Positions 6,310-15,026 of a DNA stretch of 16,146 nucleotides are shown in pieces. The DNA lies in assembly GCA_029858755.1 (NCBI GenBank), contig JAOUEK010000005.1, forward strand, positions 1 to 16,146. The letters are read 5' to 3'. The notes beneath the pieces are model-generated. The model was not told the DNA's origin. It did no database searches and saw only the letters and a program-made list of their open reading frames with translations. Position numbers and translations under genes: made by a program. Source of the stretch: Thermoleophilia bacterium (lineage in GTDB: Bacteria > Actinomycetota > Thermoleophilia > Gaiellales > Gaiellaceae). How positions within the stretch are numbered: position 1 is the stretch's first letter; the number at the start of each line of letters is the position of its first letter.

Positions 6310-7250
6310 GCGCGCGGCGGACGTACGTCGTCGCCTGCCTCGCAGGCCACGGCATCGGCCCCGAGGTGACCGCCGCTGCGAGCCGCGCCCTCGCCCAGGT
6401 CTCGCGCCAGCACGGCTTCCGCATCGACGAGGTGCACCCGCCCTTCGCCGGCGAGGCGCTGCACCGCTCCGGCCACCCGCTTCCCGCCGCGACCCGCGAC
6501 GCGACCCGCGGCGCCGACGCCGTGCTCGTCGCGGGCGCCACGGCGCCCGCGCTCGCCGGCGTGATGGCGGAGCTCGACCTCTCCACCCGCGTCACGCGCT
6601 CGTTCGCGGACCGCGGCGCCACACTGACCACGTTCTCCCCGCTGCACGACGCCGCCGACGACGCCACCCTCGACCGGGCCTTCGCCGCCGCCAGGGAGAG
6701 CACCGGCCGCCTCGCCTCGGTGGGTGTCTCCACCGCATGGCGGGAGCGCGTCGAGCGGCACGGCTCCCGCCACGACGGCGTCACCGTGACGCACGTCACG
6801 CTGGCCGAGTCGCTCGCCCGGCTCGCAGCCGACCCGGGCTCGCTCGGGCCGGTGGTCGCCGAGCAGGCCGTCGCCGACGCCGTGGCCGGGGCTCCCGCGC
6901 TGGCCGGCGGCAGGCGCCAGCTCGCGGCCACCGGCTACCTGTCCGCCACCGGGCCGGGGCTGTTCGCGCCCACGCACGGGCACGCCCACGACATCGCCGG
7001 GCAAGGGGTGGCGAACCCGAGCGAGATACTGGTCGCGGCGGCGCTGCTGCTCGACGAGGGGCTGGGCCGGCGCAGCGCGGCGGTGGCGCTCGAGGAGTCG
7101 CTCCGGGGGACACTGCTGTCGTCGCGTCGCACGGCGGACATGGCCGGGCCCGGGGTCGCCGCCACCACGGGCGAGTTCGTCGACGCCGTGCTCGGGCTGC
7201 TGCCGAGCGCCCGCCTCGACATCGAGTTCGCGCTGGGGGTGCCGCGATGA
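6306..7250 (+). CDS. Divergent LeuB-like (isocitrate/isopropylmalate dehydrogenase family) protein, probably without the classical activity
   Basis: The 314-aa product resembles 3-isopropylmalate dehydrogenase at two places: GHGIGPEV near the N-terminus (GDGIGPEV in active enzymes) and HGHAHDIAGQGVANP at 224-238 (HGSAPDIAGKGIANP in LeuB), the adenine/NAD-binding loop. The rest of the active site is missing. The VGGPKWD segment is gone, the RELTGGIYFG stretch with catalytic Arg and Tyr is absent, the DKANVL lysine is replaced (SVGVSTAW), and GDILSD becomes ADAVAG, losing one metal-binding Asp. LeuB is usually about 350 aa. The reading frame is intact with normal codon use, so this looks like a maintained pseudoenzyme or an enzyme with a new substrate, not a decaying gene. 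It overlaps the mini-ORF upstream and ilvB downstream by ATGA. A longer start at 6240 is possible but lacks a ribosome binding site. Automated annotation would probably name it leuB; I would not. Confidence 0.75.
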   Translation: MSARRTYVVACLAGHGIGPEVTAAASRALAQVSRQHGFRIDEVHPPFAGEALHRSGHPLPAATRDATRGADAVLVAGATAPALAGVMAELDLSTRVTRSFADRGATLTTFSPLHDAADDATLDRAFAAARESTGRLASVGVSTAWRERVERHGSRHDGVTVTHVTLAESLARLAADPGSLGPVVAEQAVADAVAGAPALAGGRRQLAATGYLSATGPGLFAPTHGHAHDIAGQGVANPSEILVAAALLLDEGLGRRSAAVALEESLRGTLLSSRRTADMAGPGVAATTGEFVDAVLGLLPSARLDIEFALGVPR

Positions 7251-8980
7251 GCTCCGCGAGGATACGAGGTGCGGACGCGATCCTCCGCTCACTCGAAGCG
7301 GAGGGCGTGCCGGTGATGTTCGGCATCCCGGGTGGGGCGATCATGCCCACCTACGACGCGATGGCGCACGGCACGACCGTGCGGCACGTGCTGGCCCGCC
7401 ACGAGCAGGGCGCCGGGCACATGGCTCAGGGCTACGCCCGGGCCTCGGGCGAGGTCGGGGTGGCGATCGCCACCTCGGGCCCGGGTGCGACGAACCTGGT
7501 GACGCCGATCGCGGACGCGTGGATGGACTCCACGCCGCTCGTCTGCATCACCGGCCAGGTGCGCTCCACGCTGATCGGGACGGACGCGTTCCAGGAGTGC
7601 GACATCACCGGCATCACGATGCCGATCGTCAAGCACTCGTGGCTCGTGCAGGACGCGCGCGAGATCCCGGCGGTGATGAAGGCGGCGTTCCACATCGCGC
7701 GCTCCGGGCGGTGCGGCCCCGTGCTCGTGGACGTCCCCCGGGACGTGCAGGAGGCGGAGCTCGAGTTCGCCTACCCGGACCAGGTCGACCTGCCTGGCTG
7801 GAAGCCGCCGACGAAGGTGCACCCGCTCCAGATCCGCGAGGCGGCGCGGGTGATGGCGGGCGCCGAGAAGCCCGTGCTCTACGTCGGCGGCGGGACGATC
7901 AACGCGGACGCCTGCGGCGAGCTGCTCGCGCTGGCGGAGGCCGGCCGGATGCCCGTGATCACCACGCTGATGGGCAAGGGCGCGTTCCCGGAGACCCACG
8001 GGCTCCACTTCGGGTGGCCCGGGATGCACGGCCCCAAGTGGTCGAACCTGGCGATGAACTCGTGCGACGTGCTGGTCGCGGTCGGCTCCCGCTTCGACGA
8101 CCGGGTCACCGGCAAGCTCGCTGCGTTCGCGCCGGGGGCGACCGTCGTCCACCTCGACGTCGACGCCGCGGAGATCTCCAAGCTGCGCAGCGCGGACGTG
8201 CCCGTCGTCGGCCCGCTGAAGAAGGCGCTGCGCGAGCTGGCCCGCGAGGTCGGCCGCCTGCGCGAGGAGGGGGCCCCCGCCCCGGAGGGCTGGCTGCAGA
8301 AGATCGCCGAGTGGCGGGAGGAGTTCCCACTGCGCTACGGTTCGACGCCCGGCGTGATCAAGCCCCAGCTCGTCACCGAGCAGCTGCAGTCCCTGACCGC
8401 CGGCGAGGACGTGGTCGTCACCACCGGTGTCGGCCAGCACCAGATGTGGGCGATGCAGTACCTGCTCTCCGAGCGCCCGCGCTCGTTCATCAGCTCGGGA
8501 GGGCTCGGCACGATGGGCTACGGCATTCCCGCCGCGATCGGCGCGAAGGCGGCCCGCCCCGAGGCGACCGTCGTCTGCGTCGACGGCGACGGCTGCTTCC
8601 AGATGACCTGCCAGGAGCTCGCCACGGCCGTGTTGGAGGACCTCCCGATCGTGGTCGTGCTCGTCAACAACGAGCACCTGGGGATGGTCACGCAGTGGCA
8701 GGACATGTTCTTCGGCGGCCGCCGCTCGCACGTCCACCTCACCCGCGCGGTGCCGGACTACGCACGGCTGGCCGAGGCGTACGGGGCGGTCGGGATCACC
8801 GTGCGCGAGGAGGACGAGCTGCAGCCTGCGCTCGAGGAGGCGCTCGGCCTCGGCCGCACCGTGGTCGTCGACGTCCATGTCGACCCCACGGAGCAGTGCT
8901 TCCCGATGATCCCGGCGGGCGCCGCCGCCGTGGACATGATCGAGTGGGAGGAGACCGAGGGCGTGGAGGCGGCGTCGTGA
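7247..8980 (+). CDS. ilvB: IlvB, acetolactate synthase large (catalytic) subunit
   Basis: This 577-aa thiamine-diphosphate enzyme condenses two pyruvates to acetolactate (valine/leucine) or pyruvate with 2-oxobutyrate to acetohydroxybutyrate (isoleucine). The N-terminal Pyr domain has FGIPGG and the catalytic glutamate in [10 protein letters not shown] (Glu53). The central FAD-type domain includes [12 protein letters not shown]. The C-terminal domain carries the ThDP/Mg motif from GDG (Asp446-Gly449) to NN (474-475), plus [12 protein letters not shown]. Length and motif spacing are normal for the family. The ATG overlaps the stop of the preceding gene (ATGA), with GGGGG about seven bases upstream, and a long in-frame extension is rejected because it runs through the preceding gene. 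The 3' end overlaps ilvN (GTGA), ensuring matched synthesis with its regulatory subunit. Confidence 0.97.
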   Translation: MSSARIRGADAILRSLEAEGVPVMFGIPGGAIMPTYDAMAHGTTVRHVLARHEQGAGHMAQGYARASGEVGVAIATSGPGATNLVTPIADAWMDSTPLVCITGQVRSTLIGTDAFQECDITGITMPIVKHSWLVQDAREIPAVMKAAFHIARSGRCGPVLVDVPRDVQEAELEFAYPDQVDLPGWKPPTKVHPLQIREAARVMAGAEKPVLYVGGGTINADACGELLALAEAGRMPVITTLMGKGAFPETHGLHFGWPGMHGPKWSNLAMNSCDVLVAVGSRFDDRVTGKLAAFAPGATVVHLDVDAAEISKLRSADVPVVGPLKKALRELAREVGRLREEGAPAPEGWLQKIAEWREEFPLRYGSTPGVIKPQLVTEQLQSLTAGEDVVVTTGVGQHQMWAMQYLLSERPRSFISSGGLGTMGYGIPAAIGAKAARPEATVVCVDGDGCFQMTCQELATAVLEDLPIVVVLVNNEHLGMVTQWQDMFFGGRRSHVHLTRAVPDYARLAEAYGAVGITVREEDELQPALEEALGLGRTVVVDVHVDPTEQCFPMIPAGAAAVDMIEWEETEGVEAAS

Positions 8981-9492
8981 AGCACACGATCTCGGTGACC
9001 GTCGAGGACCGGCCGGGCGCCCTCACGCGGATCACGACGATGTTCGCCCGCCGCGGGTTCAACATCGACTCGCTCGCGGTCGGGCCCACCGAGCGCCCGG
9101 GCGTCTCCTGCATCACGCTGCGGGTCGACTGCGCGCAGCACACGCTCGAGCAGATCGAGAAGCAGATCCACAAGCTGGTCAACGTCCTCCGTGTCACCGA
9201 GCTCGTCCCCGGCGACGCGGTCGAGCGCGAGCTGATGGTGATCAAGGTGAGCGCCGAGCCCGAGCGGCGGGCGGAGCTCGTCTCCACCGCGGAGGCGTTC
9301 TCCGGGCGCGTGCTCGACCTCGGCCCGGACGCCGTCGTCTTCGAGCTGGTGGGGACGCCGGAGGAGCTGGACTCGTTCCACGAGCTCTGCCGGCCCCACG
9401 GTGTCCGAGAGCTCGTGCGCACGGGGCGGATCGGCATGTCGCGCGCGTCGAGCAAGCGGCCACGCAGCCCGCGGCTGGCGGCGATCAACTGA
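8977..9492 (+). CDS. ilvN: IlvN, acetolactate synthase small (regulatory) subunit
   Basis: IlvN binds IlvB, stimulates it and confers feedback inhibition, usually by valine. The 171-aa product has an N-terminal ACT domain (about 3-75) with [20 protein letters not shown] and [12 protein letters not shown], then the C-terminal domain with ERELMVIKV and a typical RTGRIGMSR near the end. The GTG start at 8977 overlaps the ilvB stop and has a GGAGG seven bases upstream inside the end of ilvB. The length is usual for actinobacterial IlvN. ilvC follows after 59 bp. A TACGAT at 9515-9520 in that gap might be a weak internal -10, without a convincing -35. Confidence 0.97.
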   Translation: MKHTISVTVEDRPGALTRITTMFARRGFNIDSLAVGPTERPGVSCITLRVDCAQHTLEQIEKQIHKLVNVLRVTELVPGDAVERELMVIKVSAEPERRAELVSTAEAFSGRVLDLGPDAVVFELVGTPEELDSFHELCRPHGVRELVRTGRIGMSRASSKRPRSPRLAAIN

Positions 9493-9551
9493 CGGGCGCG
9501 AGGCGGCCCGGTCGTACGATTCGCATCCGACCTCACGACGAAAGGAACCGC

Positions 9552-10538
9552 ATGGCGACGATCCTCTCCGGCGGCGACCTCTCCCTGCTACAGGGCAAGG
9601 TGGCCGTGATCGGCTACGGCAGCCAGGGCCACGCGCACGCCCTCAACCTGCGCGACTCGGGCGTCCAGGTGGAGGTGGGCCTGCGGGCCGGCTCCCCGTC
9701 AGGCGAGGAGGCGCAGGCCGCCGGGCTCGCCGTCGCCCCGATCGAGGAGGCCGTCCGCGGCGCTCAGCTCGTCTCCATCCTGCTCCCCGACCAGGTGCAG
9801 CCGCGCGTGTGGGACGAGTCGATCGCGCCTGCGATCGACGCCGGGGCCGCCGTGCTCTTCGCCCACGGCTTCAACGTGCTCTACGGCCGCGTGGCGCCGG
9901 GCGCGGGCCACGACGTGGTCATGGTCGCCCCCAAGGGCCCCGGCCACGTCGTGCGGCGCCTGTTCACCGAGGGGTACGGGACGCCGGCGCTGATCGCCGT
10001 CCAGCAGGACGCGAGCGGCGGCGCGCGCGAGCTCGCGCTCGCGTACGCGACCGGGATCGGCGCGGGCCGCGCCGGCATCCTGGAGACGACCTTCAAGGAG
10101 GAGACGGAGACCGACCTGTTCGGGGAGCAGGCGGTGCTCTGCGGAGGCACCGCGGAGCTGATCCGCGCGGGCTTCGAGACGCTCGTCGACGCCGGCTACC
10201 AACCGGAGGTGGCGTACTACGAGTGCCTGCACGAGCTGAAGCTCATCGTCGACCTGATCTGGGAGGGCGGGCTCTCGCACATGCGCTGGTCGTGCTCCGA
10301 CACGGCGGAGTTCGGCGACTACACGCGCGGCCCGCGCGTGATCGACGAGCACGTACGGGAAGAGATGAGCAGGATCCTCGCAGACATCCAGTCGGGCGCC
10401 TTCGCACGCGAGTGGATCGAGGACATGGACAACGGCGAGGCACGCCTCAAGGCGATGCGGGCCGAGGCGGCGACGACGACGCTCGAGACGGTGGGCGCGG
10501 AGCTGCGCTCGCTCATGCATCGCGCAGGGGACGCGTGA
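9552..10538 (+). CDS. ilvC: IlvC, ketol-acid reductoisomerase (class I)
   Basis: IlvC isomerises and reduces acetolactate or acetohydroxybutyrate to the dihydroxy acids using NAD(P)H and two Mg ions. The 328-aa length is that of class I enzymes. The Rossmann motif [17 protein letters not shown] occupies about 21-37, and the R/S-containing loop LRAGSPSG suggests NADPH preference. Active-site residues visible are His105 (AHGFNV), the lysine in PKGPGH, the metal ligands Asp188 and Glu192 (DLFGEQ), and Glu224 and Glu228 (YECLHELK). The start has AAAGGA seven bases upstream. Its stop overlaps the hom start (GTGA), tying homoserine dehydrogenase into the same operon. Confidence 0.97.
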   Translation: MATILSGGDLSLLQGKVAVIGYGSQGHAHALNLRDSGVQVEVGLRAGSPSGEEAQAAGLAVAPIEEAVRGAQLVSILLPDQVQPRVWDESIAPAIDAGAAVLFAHGFNVLYGRVAPGAGHDVVMVAPKGPGHVVRRLFTEGYGTPALIAVQQDASGGARELALAYATGIGAGRAGILETTFKEETETDLFGEQAVLCGGTAELIRAGFETLVDAGYQPEVAYYECLHELKLIVDLIWEGGLSHMRWSCSDTAEFGDYTRGPRVIDEHVREEMSRILADIQSGAFAREWIEDMDNGEARLKAMRAEAATTTLETVGAELRSLMHRAGDA

Positions 10539-11848
10539 GGCGCGAGGCGATCGACGTCCGCGTCGCGCTGCTCGGCTACGGGACCGTCGGCGCGGCGGTG
10601 CACCGCCTGCTCGAGGAGCAGGGCGACGAGATCGAGCGCGCGACGGGCCACCGGCTCCGCGTCGTGCGCGCCCTCGTGCGCGACACGGCCCGCGAGCGGG
10701 GGTTCAGCCCCGACGCGGGCGTGCTCACCACCGACTTCGCCGCCGTCCGGGACGACCCCGCGATCGGCCTCGTGGCGGAGGTGATGGGCGGGCTCGAGCC
10801 CGCCGGGGAGTACGTGCTCGAGCTCCTGCGGGGGGGGACGCCCGTGGTCACCGCCAACAAGCAGCTCCTCGCCCGCCGCGGGCCCGAACTGTTCGAGGCC
10901 GCTGCGGCCGGTGCCGTCCAGCTCCGCTTCGAGGCCAGCGTGTGCGCAGCGATCCCCGTGATCAAGGTGCTGCGCGAGTCGCTCGTCGCCTCCAACGTCC
11001 ACCGCGTGCTCGGGATCGTCAACGGCACGACCAACTTCATCCTCTCGGCGATGGAGGCAGGGAGCACGTACGGCGAGGCGCTCGCCGAGGCACAACGGCT
11101 CGGCTACGCAGAGGCGGATCCCGCGGAGGACGTGGGCGGGCTCGACGCCGCCGCGAAGACCGCGATCCTCGCGACCGTCGCGTTCGGCTCGCGCGTCCCC
11201 GTGGAATGGGTGGACGTCGAGGGGATCGAGGGCGTCACCCGCGAGCACGTGGCCGCCGCCCGCGCGATGGAGATGCACGTGAAGCTGGTGGCGCGGGCGA
11301 CGCTCGTCGACGAGCGGGTCGACGTCCGCGTCGGGCCTGCGCTCGTCGACTCGCACCATCCACTCGCCGCGATCGAGGGGGCCTTCAACGCCGTCATGCT
11401 CCAGGGCGACGCGATCCGCGAGATCACGCTCGAGGGTCCCGGCGCCGGCGGCCTCGAGACCGCCTCCGCCGTCGTCGCCGACATGGTCTCGATCGTAGGC
11501 ACCACGGGCACGGGCTTCCTCCAGAACGACCCGGTGTGGCGCGACCTCGAGCAGCTCCCCGCCGGCGAGCTGACGTCGCCCTGGTACCTCCGCCTCGAGG
11601 TCGAGGACCGGGCCGGGGTGCTCGCCCGCCTCGCCCACGAGCTCGCTGCCGAGGGCGTCTCCGTGGCCCGGCTCGTGCAGCAGCCCGGTGACGGCCACGC
11701 GGTGCTGCACGTGGTCACCCACGAAGCTCCCCAGGGCGGGCTGGAGCGCGCGCTCGCCGCGATCCGCTCCCTGCCCGAGTCGCGCGGCGGCGTGAGCGCG
11801 CTCCCCGTCGTCTCCGACCGCGGGATCGAGGATCTCGGGTGGGCGTAG
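10535..11848 (+). CDS. hom: Homoserine dehydrogenase with C-terminal ACT domain
   Basis: This 437-aa enzyme reduces aspartate semialdehyde to homoserine, the branch point for threonine, methionine and (through threonine) isoleucine. The N-terminal NAD(P) loop is LLGYGTVG (12-19). The central part has TANKQLLA (Lys109), [15 protein letters not shown], and the homoserine-dehydrogenase signature region [11 protein letters not shown] through [19 protein letters not shown]. The C-terminal roughly 90 residues ([21 protein letters not shown] onward) form an ACT domain, which in this family mediates threonine feedback. The GTG start overlaps the ilvC stop. Being downstream of ilvC in an operon with an Ile/Leu leader suggests that hom output also rises when branched-chain amino acids run short. 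thrC and thrB follow only after a regulator gene, not directly. Confidence 0.96.
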   Translation: MRREAIDVRVALLGYGTVGAAVHRLLEEQGDEIERATGHRLRVVRALVRDTARERGFSPDAGVLTTDFAAVRDDPAIGLVAEVMGGLEPAGEYVLELLRGGTPVVTANKQLLARRGPELFEAAAAGAVQLRFEASVCAAIPVIKVLRESLVASNVHRVLGIVNGTTNFILSAMEAGSTYGEALAEAQRLGYAEADPAEDVGGLDAAAKTAILATVAFGSRVPVEWVDVEGIEGVTREHVAAARAMEMHVKLVARATLVDERVDVRVGPALVDSHHPLAAIEGAFNAVMLQGDAIREITLEGPGAGGLETASAVVADMVSIVGTTGTGFLQNDPVWRDLEQLPAGELTSPWYLRLEVEDRAGVLARLAHELAAEGVSVARLVQQPGDGHAVLHVVTHEAPQGGLERALAAIRSLPESRGGVSALPVVSDRGIEDLGWA

Positions 11849-11877
11849 CGGCCCCGCGCCCCGCGTGCGCACGAGCA

Positions 11878-11905
11878 GCCGCGCGGCGGCGATGCCTAGC
11901 GCGGC
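11878..11905. terminator. Possible terminator hairpin between hom and the convergent 48-aa ORF
   Basis: The arms gccgcgc (11878-11884) and gcgcggc (11899-11905) form a 7-bp GC stem with a 14-nt loop, 30 bp after the hom stop. There is no T-tract on either strand. Its place between convergent genes fits a bidirectional terminator, but GC-rich stems of this size occur by chance in such DNA. Confidence 0.3.
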
Positions 11906-12042
11906 GGGCGCAGCGTCGCCCGGGGCTCCCGCTTCGCTCCGGCGTCGGGTGAGCGCAGGCGGCGCGCGACCGCCTTCGGGGGCTTCGCCGCTTTCGCGAG
12001 CGCCCTGGCCGTGACGAGCGCGGCCAACGGACTCGTGCTCAT
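11896..12042 (-). CDS. Small basic protein, 48 aa, unknown function
   Basis: On the minus strand an ATG at 12042 lies seven bases after a perfect GGAGG (12054-12050). The frame runs 48 codons to TAG, starting MSTSPLAALVTARALAKAAK and ending ATLRPPR. Only about four of the 47 sense codons after ATG end in A or T, matching the third-position bias of the genes around it. The product is rich in Ala, Arg, Lys and Pro, strongly basic, with no membrane segment or cysteine motif. It is convergent with hom and divergent from the BTAD regulator, sharing a 92-bp intergenic region, so it may be a target or partner of that regulator. No family is recognised; chance cannot be excluded at this length. Confidence 0.5.
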   Translation of the reverse strand: MSTSPLAALVTARALAKAAKPPKAVARRLRSPDAGAKREPRATLRPPR

Positions 12043-12056
12043 CGGCCGACCTCCAG

Positions 12057-12086
12057 TTGTACGACTGTGGTCATGGGAGCGATACT
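12057..12086 (+). promoter_or_regulatory. Weak candidate promoter for the BTAD regulator
   Basis: TTGTAC (12057-12062) and GATACT (12081-12086) are separated by 18 bp. Each matches the sigma-70 consensus only partly. Transcription would begin near 12093, leaving about 40 nt of leader that contains the TGTCA repeats. Confidence 0.25.
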
Positions 12087-12109
12087 TGCTGTGTCCGCTT
12101 CCACGGTGC

Positions 12110-12137
12110 TGTCAGGCCGCTGTCACGAGGTGTCATG
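12110..12137 (+). promoter_or_regulatory. Three TGTCA direct repeats at the start of the BTAD regulator gene
   Basis: TGTCAGG (12110), TGTCACG (12121) and TGTCATG (12131) recur at 11- and 10-bp steps, the last covering the start codon. OmpR-type winged-helix domains, including those of SARP/AfsR proteins, bind direct repeats with about one helical turn spacing. The downstream protein has such a domain, so autoregulation is a reasonable inference. The location downstream of the likely transcription start would favour repression. Confidence 0.4.
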
Positions 12138-14873
12138 GAGTTTCGGATCCTCGGCCCGGTCGAGGCTGTCGCAGACGACGCTCGGCTCCAGGTGCGCGGG
12201 CGCGCTCTGACGCTGCTCGCATTGCTGCTGCTGGAACGGGGAGGCGTCGTCTCGCCCGACCGTGCGATCGACGCGCTCTGGGGCAGCGGGCCGCCCGCCG
12301 ACCCGCGCAACGCCCTGCAGGTCGTCGTCTCGCGGCTGCGCGCTGCGATCGGGGAGGAGCACATCGAGCATCGGGCTGGCGGTTACGCCGTCGTGCTCGC
12401 GCCCGGGGCGCTCGACGCCGTGCGCTTCGAGGAGCTGCTCGAGCGCGGACGGGCCGAGGCGAGGACGGGCGAGCACGACAGAGCCGCGGACAGCCTGCGC
12501 GCGGCGCTGTCGCTCTGGCGCGGCCCAGCGCTCGCCGACATGCGCGACGCCGACTTCGCACAACCCGAGATCGCCCGTCTCGAGGAGCTGCGGCTCGAGG
12601 GGCTCGAGACGCGCATCCACGCCGATCTCGCGCTCGGCGCCGGCGTGGAGCTGGTGGGTGAGCTGCGGGCGCTCGTCGCTTCCAATCCCCTGCGCGAGCG
12701 ACTCCGCGCCGCGCTCATGCTCGCGCTCGCCCGTGCCGGACGTCAGCCGGACGCGCTCGAGGCTTATCGCGAGGCGCGGGTGGAGCTCCGCGACGGGCTC
12801 GGCCTCGACCCGAGTCCGGAGCTGCGGGACCTGCAACGAGCGATCCTGCGTCACGCGACCCCGAGCGGGCAGCCCGCTCGCACGCCGGCGGGGCGGACGC
12901 TCCCGCTTCCGAGCACGCCGCTCGTCGGGCGTACGGCGGAGCTCGCGGAGGCCACCTCGCTCCTCCTGCGCGCCGGCCGCGTGCTCACGCTCTGCGGGCC
13001 CGGTGGCACGGGCAAGACACGGCTTGCCCTGCACGTCGCCGACGGCGTCTCCTCCGCGTTCCCCGACGGTGTCGTCGCCGTCGACCTCGCGCCGCTGCGT
13101 GGCAGCGCCGAGGTGGCGGGAGCGGTCGCGCGGGCGGTGGCGGGCGGTGGCGCTCCGCCGCTCGGTGACCCGCTCGAGGCGATCGGCGTGCGAGCGTCCA
13201 GCCGCCGCCTCCTCGTCCTGCTGGACAACGCCGAGCACGTGCTCGACGCGACGGCGGGAGTCGTGGACGCGCTGCTCGCCGTCGAGGGGCCTCGCGTGCT
13301 CGTGACGAGCCGGGAGCGCCTCGGCGTCGAGCACGAGACGGTCTACGACGTGCCGTCGCTGACGCCCGCCGACGGCGTCGCCCTCTTCACCGCGTGCGCG
13401 CGTCGCGTCGACCCGAGCTTCGCGCCCGACGGGGCGACGGCGCTACTCTGCGCCCGCCTCGACTGGCTGCCGCTCGCGCTCGAGCTCGCGGCGGCGCGGA
13501 CGACGCTGCTCGGCCCACAGCAGCTGCTGGAGCGGCTCGAAGAGCGGCTCGACCTGCTCGACGCCGGCCCGCGGGCCGATCAGCGGCAGCGTACGCTTCG
13601 TGCCACGACCGACTGGTCGGTGGGGCAGCTCGGCGACGACGAGCTGCGACTGTTCAAACAGCTCTCCGTGTTCGCCGACGACGTACCCTGGGAGGCGATC
13701 GAGGAGGTCTGCTCCCCGGGGCTCGCCGCGCTCACCGCGCTCGTCGAGCGAAGTCTCGTGCGCCGCCGCCTGGGCAGCGACGGCAGGCCCCGGTTCGGGA
13801 TGCTCGAGACGATCCGCCAGTACGCGGCGGAGCTGCTCTCGCAGGATCCGGTCGAGCTCGGCGCGTGCAGGAGGCGCCACGCGCACGAGACGCTGGCGCG
13901 GGCACGGCGGCTGAACGCAGCAGCAGGCTCGGCGCTCGAGCTCGAGGCGTTGCGACCGGAGCTGCTCCTCGCCCTGGGGACGGCGCGTGAGCTTCCCGAT
14001 CCCGATCTGGAGCTCGACCTGGTCGCCGCCATGCACACGTTGTGGCGGCTTCGCGGCCCCTACGCGGACGGCGTCTCCGCTCTGGAGCGGGCGCTCGCTC
14101 GCGCGGCTCCGGGCGAGCGCCGCGGGCCGGCGCTGCTGGCGCTCGCCGACCTGACGACGCTCCACGGAGACCCGGCGACCGGCGCGGCCGTCGCCGCAGA
14201 GGCGCTCGCGGCCGCGCGGGCCGCGAAGGACAGGGTGACGCAGGCGCGTGCCCTCAACCTGCTGGGAAACGCCGCCTTCGGCGCAGGCGAGCTCACGGCT
14301 GCCGCGGCCTCCTACGAGGAGGCGATCGCACTCGAGCGACCGCACGGGGCAAGTGGTTATCTGCTCGCGCCGCTCGCGAACCTCGGGCACACCCTGCTCG
14401 AGCTCGGGGATCTCGAGACAGCGCGTGCGACGCTCGAGGAATGCCTGGTCGCCAGCACCGCGCTCGACGACCGGCGACGCGCGAGCGCATGCCTTCACTC
14501 GCTCGGGCTCCTGGCGCTGCACCAGGGGCGGGTCGCCGACGCCGAGGAGGCGCTGCGGCGCGGGCTCGAGATCGCCCGCGCGCTCGGCACCGTCAAGTAC
14601 CAGATCGACATTCTCGGCGTCCTCGGCGCAACGCGGATCGAGCGGGGCGACATCGCGGCGGGCGTCAGGCTCCTCGCCTGCGCCGACGTCCAGGCGGCAG
14701 CGCTCGGGCTGACACCCGACGTCGAGGGCAGCGTGGGGATGCGTGTACGCGAGGGTGCGCTGCGAGCGGCGCTCGACGCGCTCGGCCCCGGAGCCTTCGA
14801 CGCCGAGTACGCCGCAGGCCGCGAGCTGGCGCTCGAAGCGGCGGGTGCGGTCAGCGCGGGCGGTCGGGCGTGA
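12135..14873 (+). CDS. BTAD-family (SARP/AfsR-like) transcriptional regulator with NB-ARC ATPase and TPR domains
   Basis: A 912-aa multidomain regulator. The N-terminal OmpR-type winged helix (about 1-90; MEFRILGPVEA, then RAIDALWGSG, QVVVSRLRAAIG and HRAGGYAV) should bind DNA. A bacterial transcriptional activation domain follows (about 95-245; VRFEELLERGRAE, LSLWRGPALADM, EAYREARVELRDGLGLDPSPELR). The STAND/NB-ARC ATPase shows LVGRTAEL, Walker A GPGGTGKT at 288-295, a Walker B-like LLVLLDNAEHV, VLVTSRERLGV and a GLPLALELAAAR-like helix (WLPLALELAAAR). The C-terminal part has TPR-type helical repeats (about 630-880). The ATG at 12135 matches family starts (MEFRILGPVE); GAGG lies four bases upstream, and an upstream TTG extension is rejected. 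The ligand and targets are unknown. It sits between hom and thrCB, so control of threonine genes is possible, but such regulators are scattered widely in actinobacterial genomes. Confidence 0.93.
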   Translation: MEFRILGPVEAVADDARLQVRGRALTLLALLLLERGGVVSPDRAIDALWGSGPPADPRNALQVVVSRLRAAIGEEHIEHRAGGYAVVLAPGALDAVRFEELLERGRAEARTGEHDRAADSLRAALSLWRGPALADMRDADFAQPEIARLEELRLEGLETRIHADLALGAGVELVGELRALVASNPLRERLRAALMLALARAGRQPDALEAYREARVELRDGLGLDPSPELRDLQRAILRHATPSGQPARTPAGRTLPLPSTPLVGRTAELAEATSLLLRAGRVLTLCGPGGTGKTRLALHVADGVSSAFPDGVVAVDLAPLRGSAEVAGAVARAVAGGGAPPLGDPLEAIGVRASSRRLLVLLDNAEHVLDATAGVVDALLAVEGPRVLVTSRERLGVEHETVYDVPSLTPADGVALFTACARRVDPSFAPDGATALLCARLDWLPLALELAAARTTLLGPQQLLERLEERLDLLDAGPRADQRQRTLRATTDWSVGQLGDDELRLFKQLSVFADDVPWEAIEEVCSPGLAALTALVERSLVRRRLGSDGRPRFGMLETIRQYAAELLSQDPVELGACRRRHAHETLARARRLNAAAGSALELEALRPELLLALGTARELPDPDLELDLVAAMHTLWRLRGPYADGVSALERALARAAPGERRGPALLALADLTTLHGDPATGAAVAAEALAAARAAKDRVTQARALNLLGNAAFGAGELTAAAASYEEAIALERPHGASGYLLAPLANLGHTLLELGDLETARATLEECLVASTALDDRRRASACLHSLGLLALHQGRVADAEEALRRGLEIARALGTVKYQIDILGVLGATRIERGDIAAGVRLLACADVQAAALGLTPDVEGSVGMRVREGALRAALDALGPGAFDAEYAAGRELALEAAGAVSAGGRA

Positions 14874-14908
14874 AGGCCGTCTGATCCGGGCCACGCGAAG
14901 CTCGACCC

Positions 14909-14949
14909 GGGGGCCGGCTGAGTATCGCGGCCGGCCGTCCGCGGCCCCC
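14909..14949 (+). terminator. Strong GC hairpin after the BTAD gene (possible terminator)
   Basis: The arms gggggccg (14909-14916) and cggccccc (14942-14949) pair perfectly over 8 bp around 25 nt that can fold further (ggccggcc lies inside). It begins 36 bp after the regulator stop. No T-run follows. It is the most stable structure in the 216-bp gap 14874-15089, which has no convincing gene. Confidence 0.4.
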
Positions 14950-15012
14950 GTGCGGGCTCGCCGGGCCGCCGGCGCCGACCCCGACCCGCGGCGGCGGAGG
15001 AGGCGGTCGCGA

Positions 15013-15026
15013 GGGAGGCGCCTCCC
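15013..15026. promoter_or_regulatory. 14-bp perfect palindrome upstream of thrC
   Basis: The sequence gggaggcgcctccc is a perfect 14-bp palindrome 63 bp before the thrC start, suitable for a dimeric regulator. A TAnnnT-type TAACGT (15051-15056) downstream might be the thrC -10, though no clear -35 is present. With this base composition a chance palindrome is quite possible. Confidence 0.25.

Noticed and set aside
5415..7292. 625-aa open frame on the minus strand spanning the gltB 5' end, the control region and the LeuB-like gene
   Set aside because: It runs antisense to a recognisable gene and across two promoters and hairpins, and its sequence is low-complexity Arg/Gly/Ala typical of GC-rich shadow frames.
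7289..8878. 529-aa antisense frame over ilvB (similar long antisense frames lie over hom and the BTAD gene)
   Set aside because: Mirror frames of highly biased codons; no recognisable protein motif, while the plus-strand genes are unmistakable.
9493..9551. Internal promoter between ilvN and ilvC (TACGAT at 9515-9520)
   Set aside because: The -10 is plausible but no -35 stands at suitable spacing, and a 59-bp gap is compatible with simple read-through.
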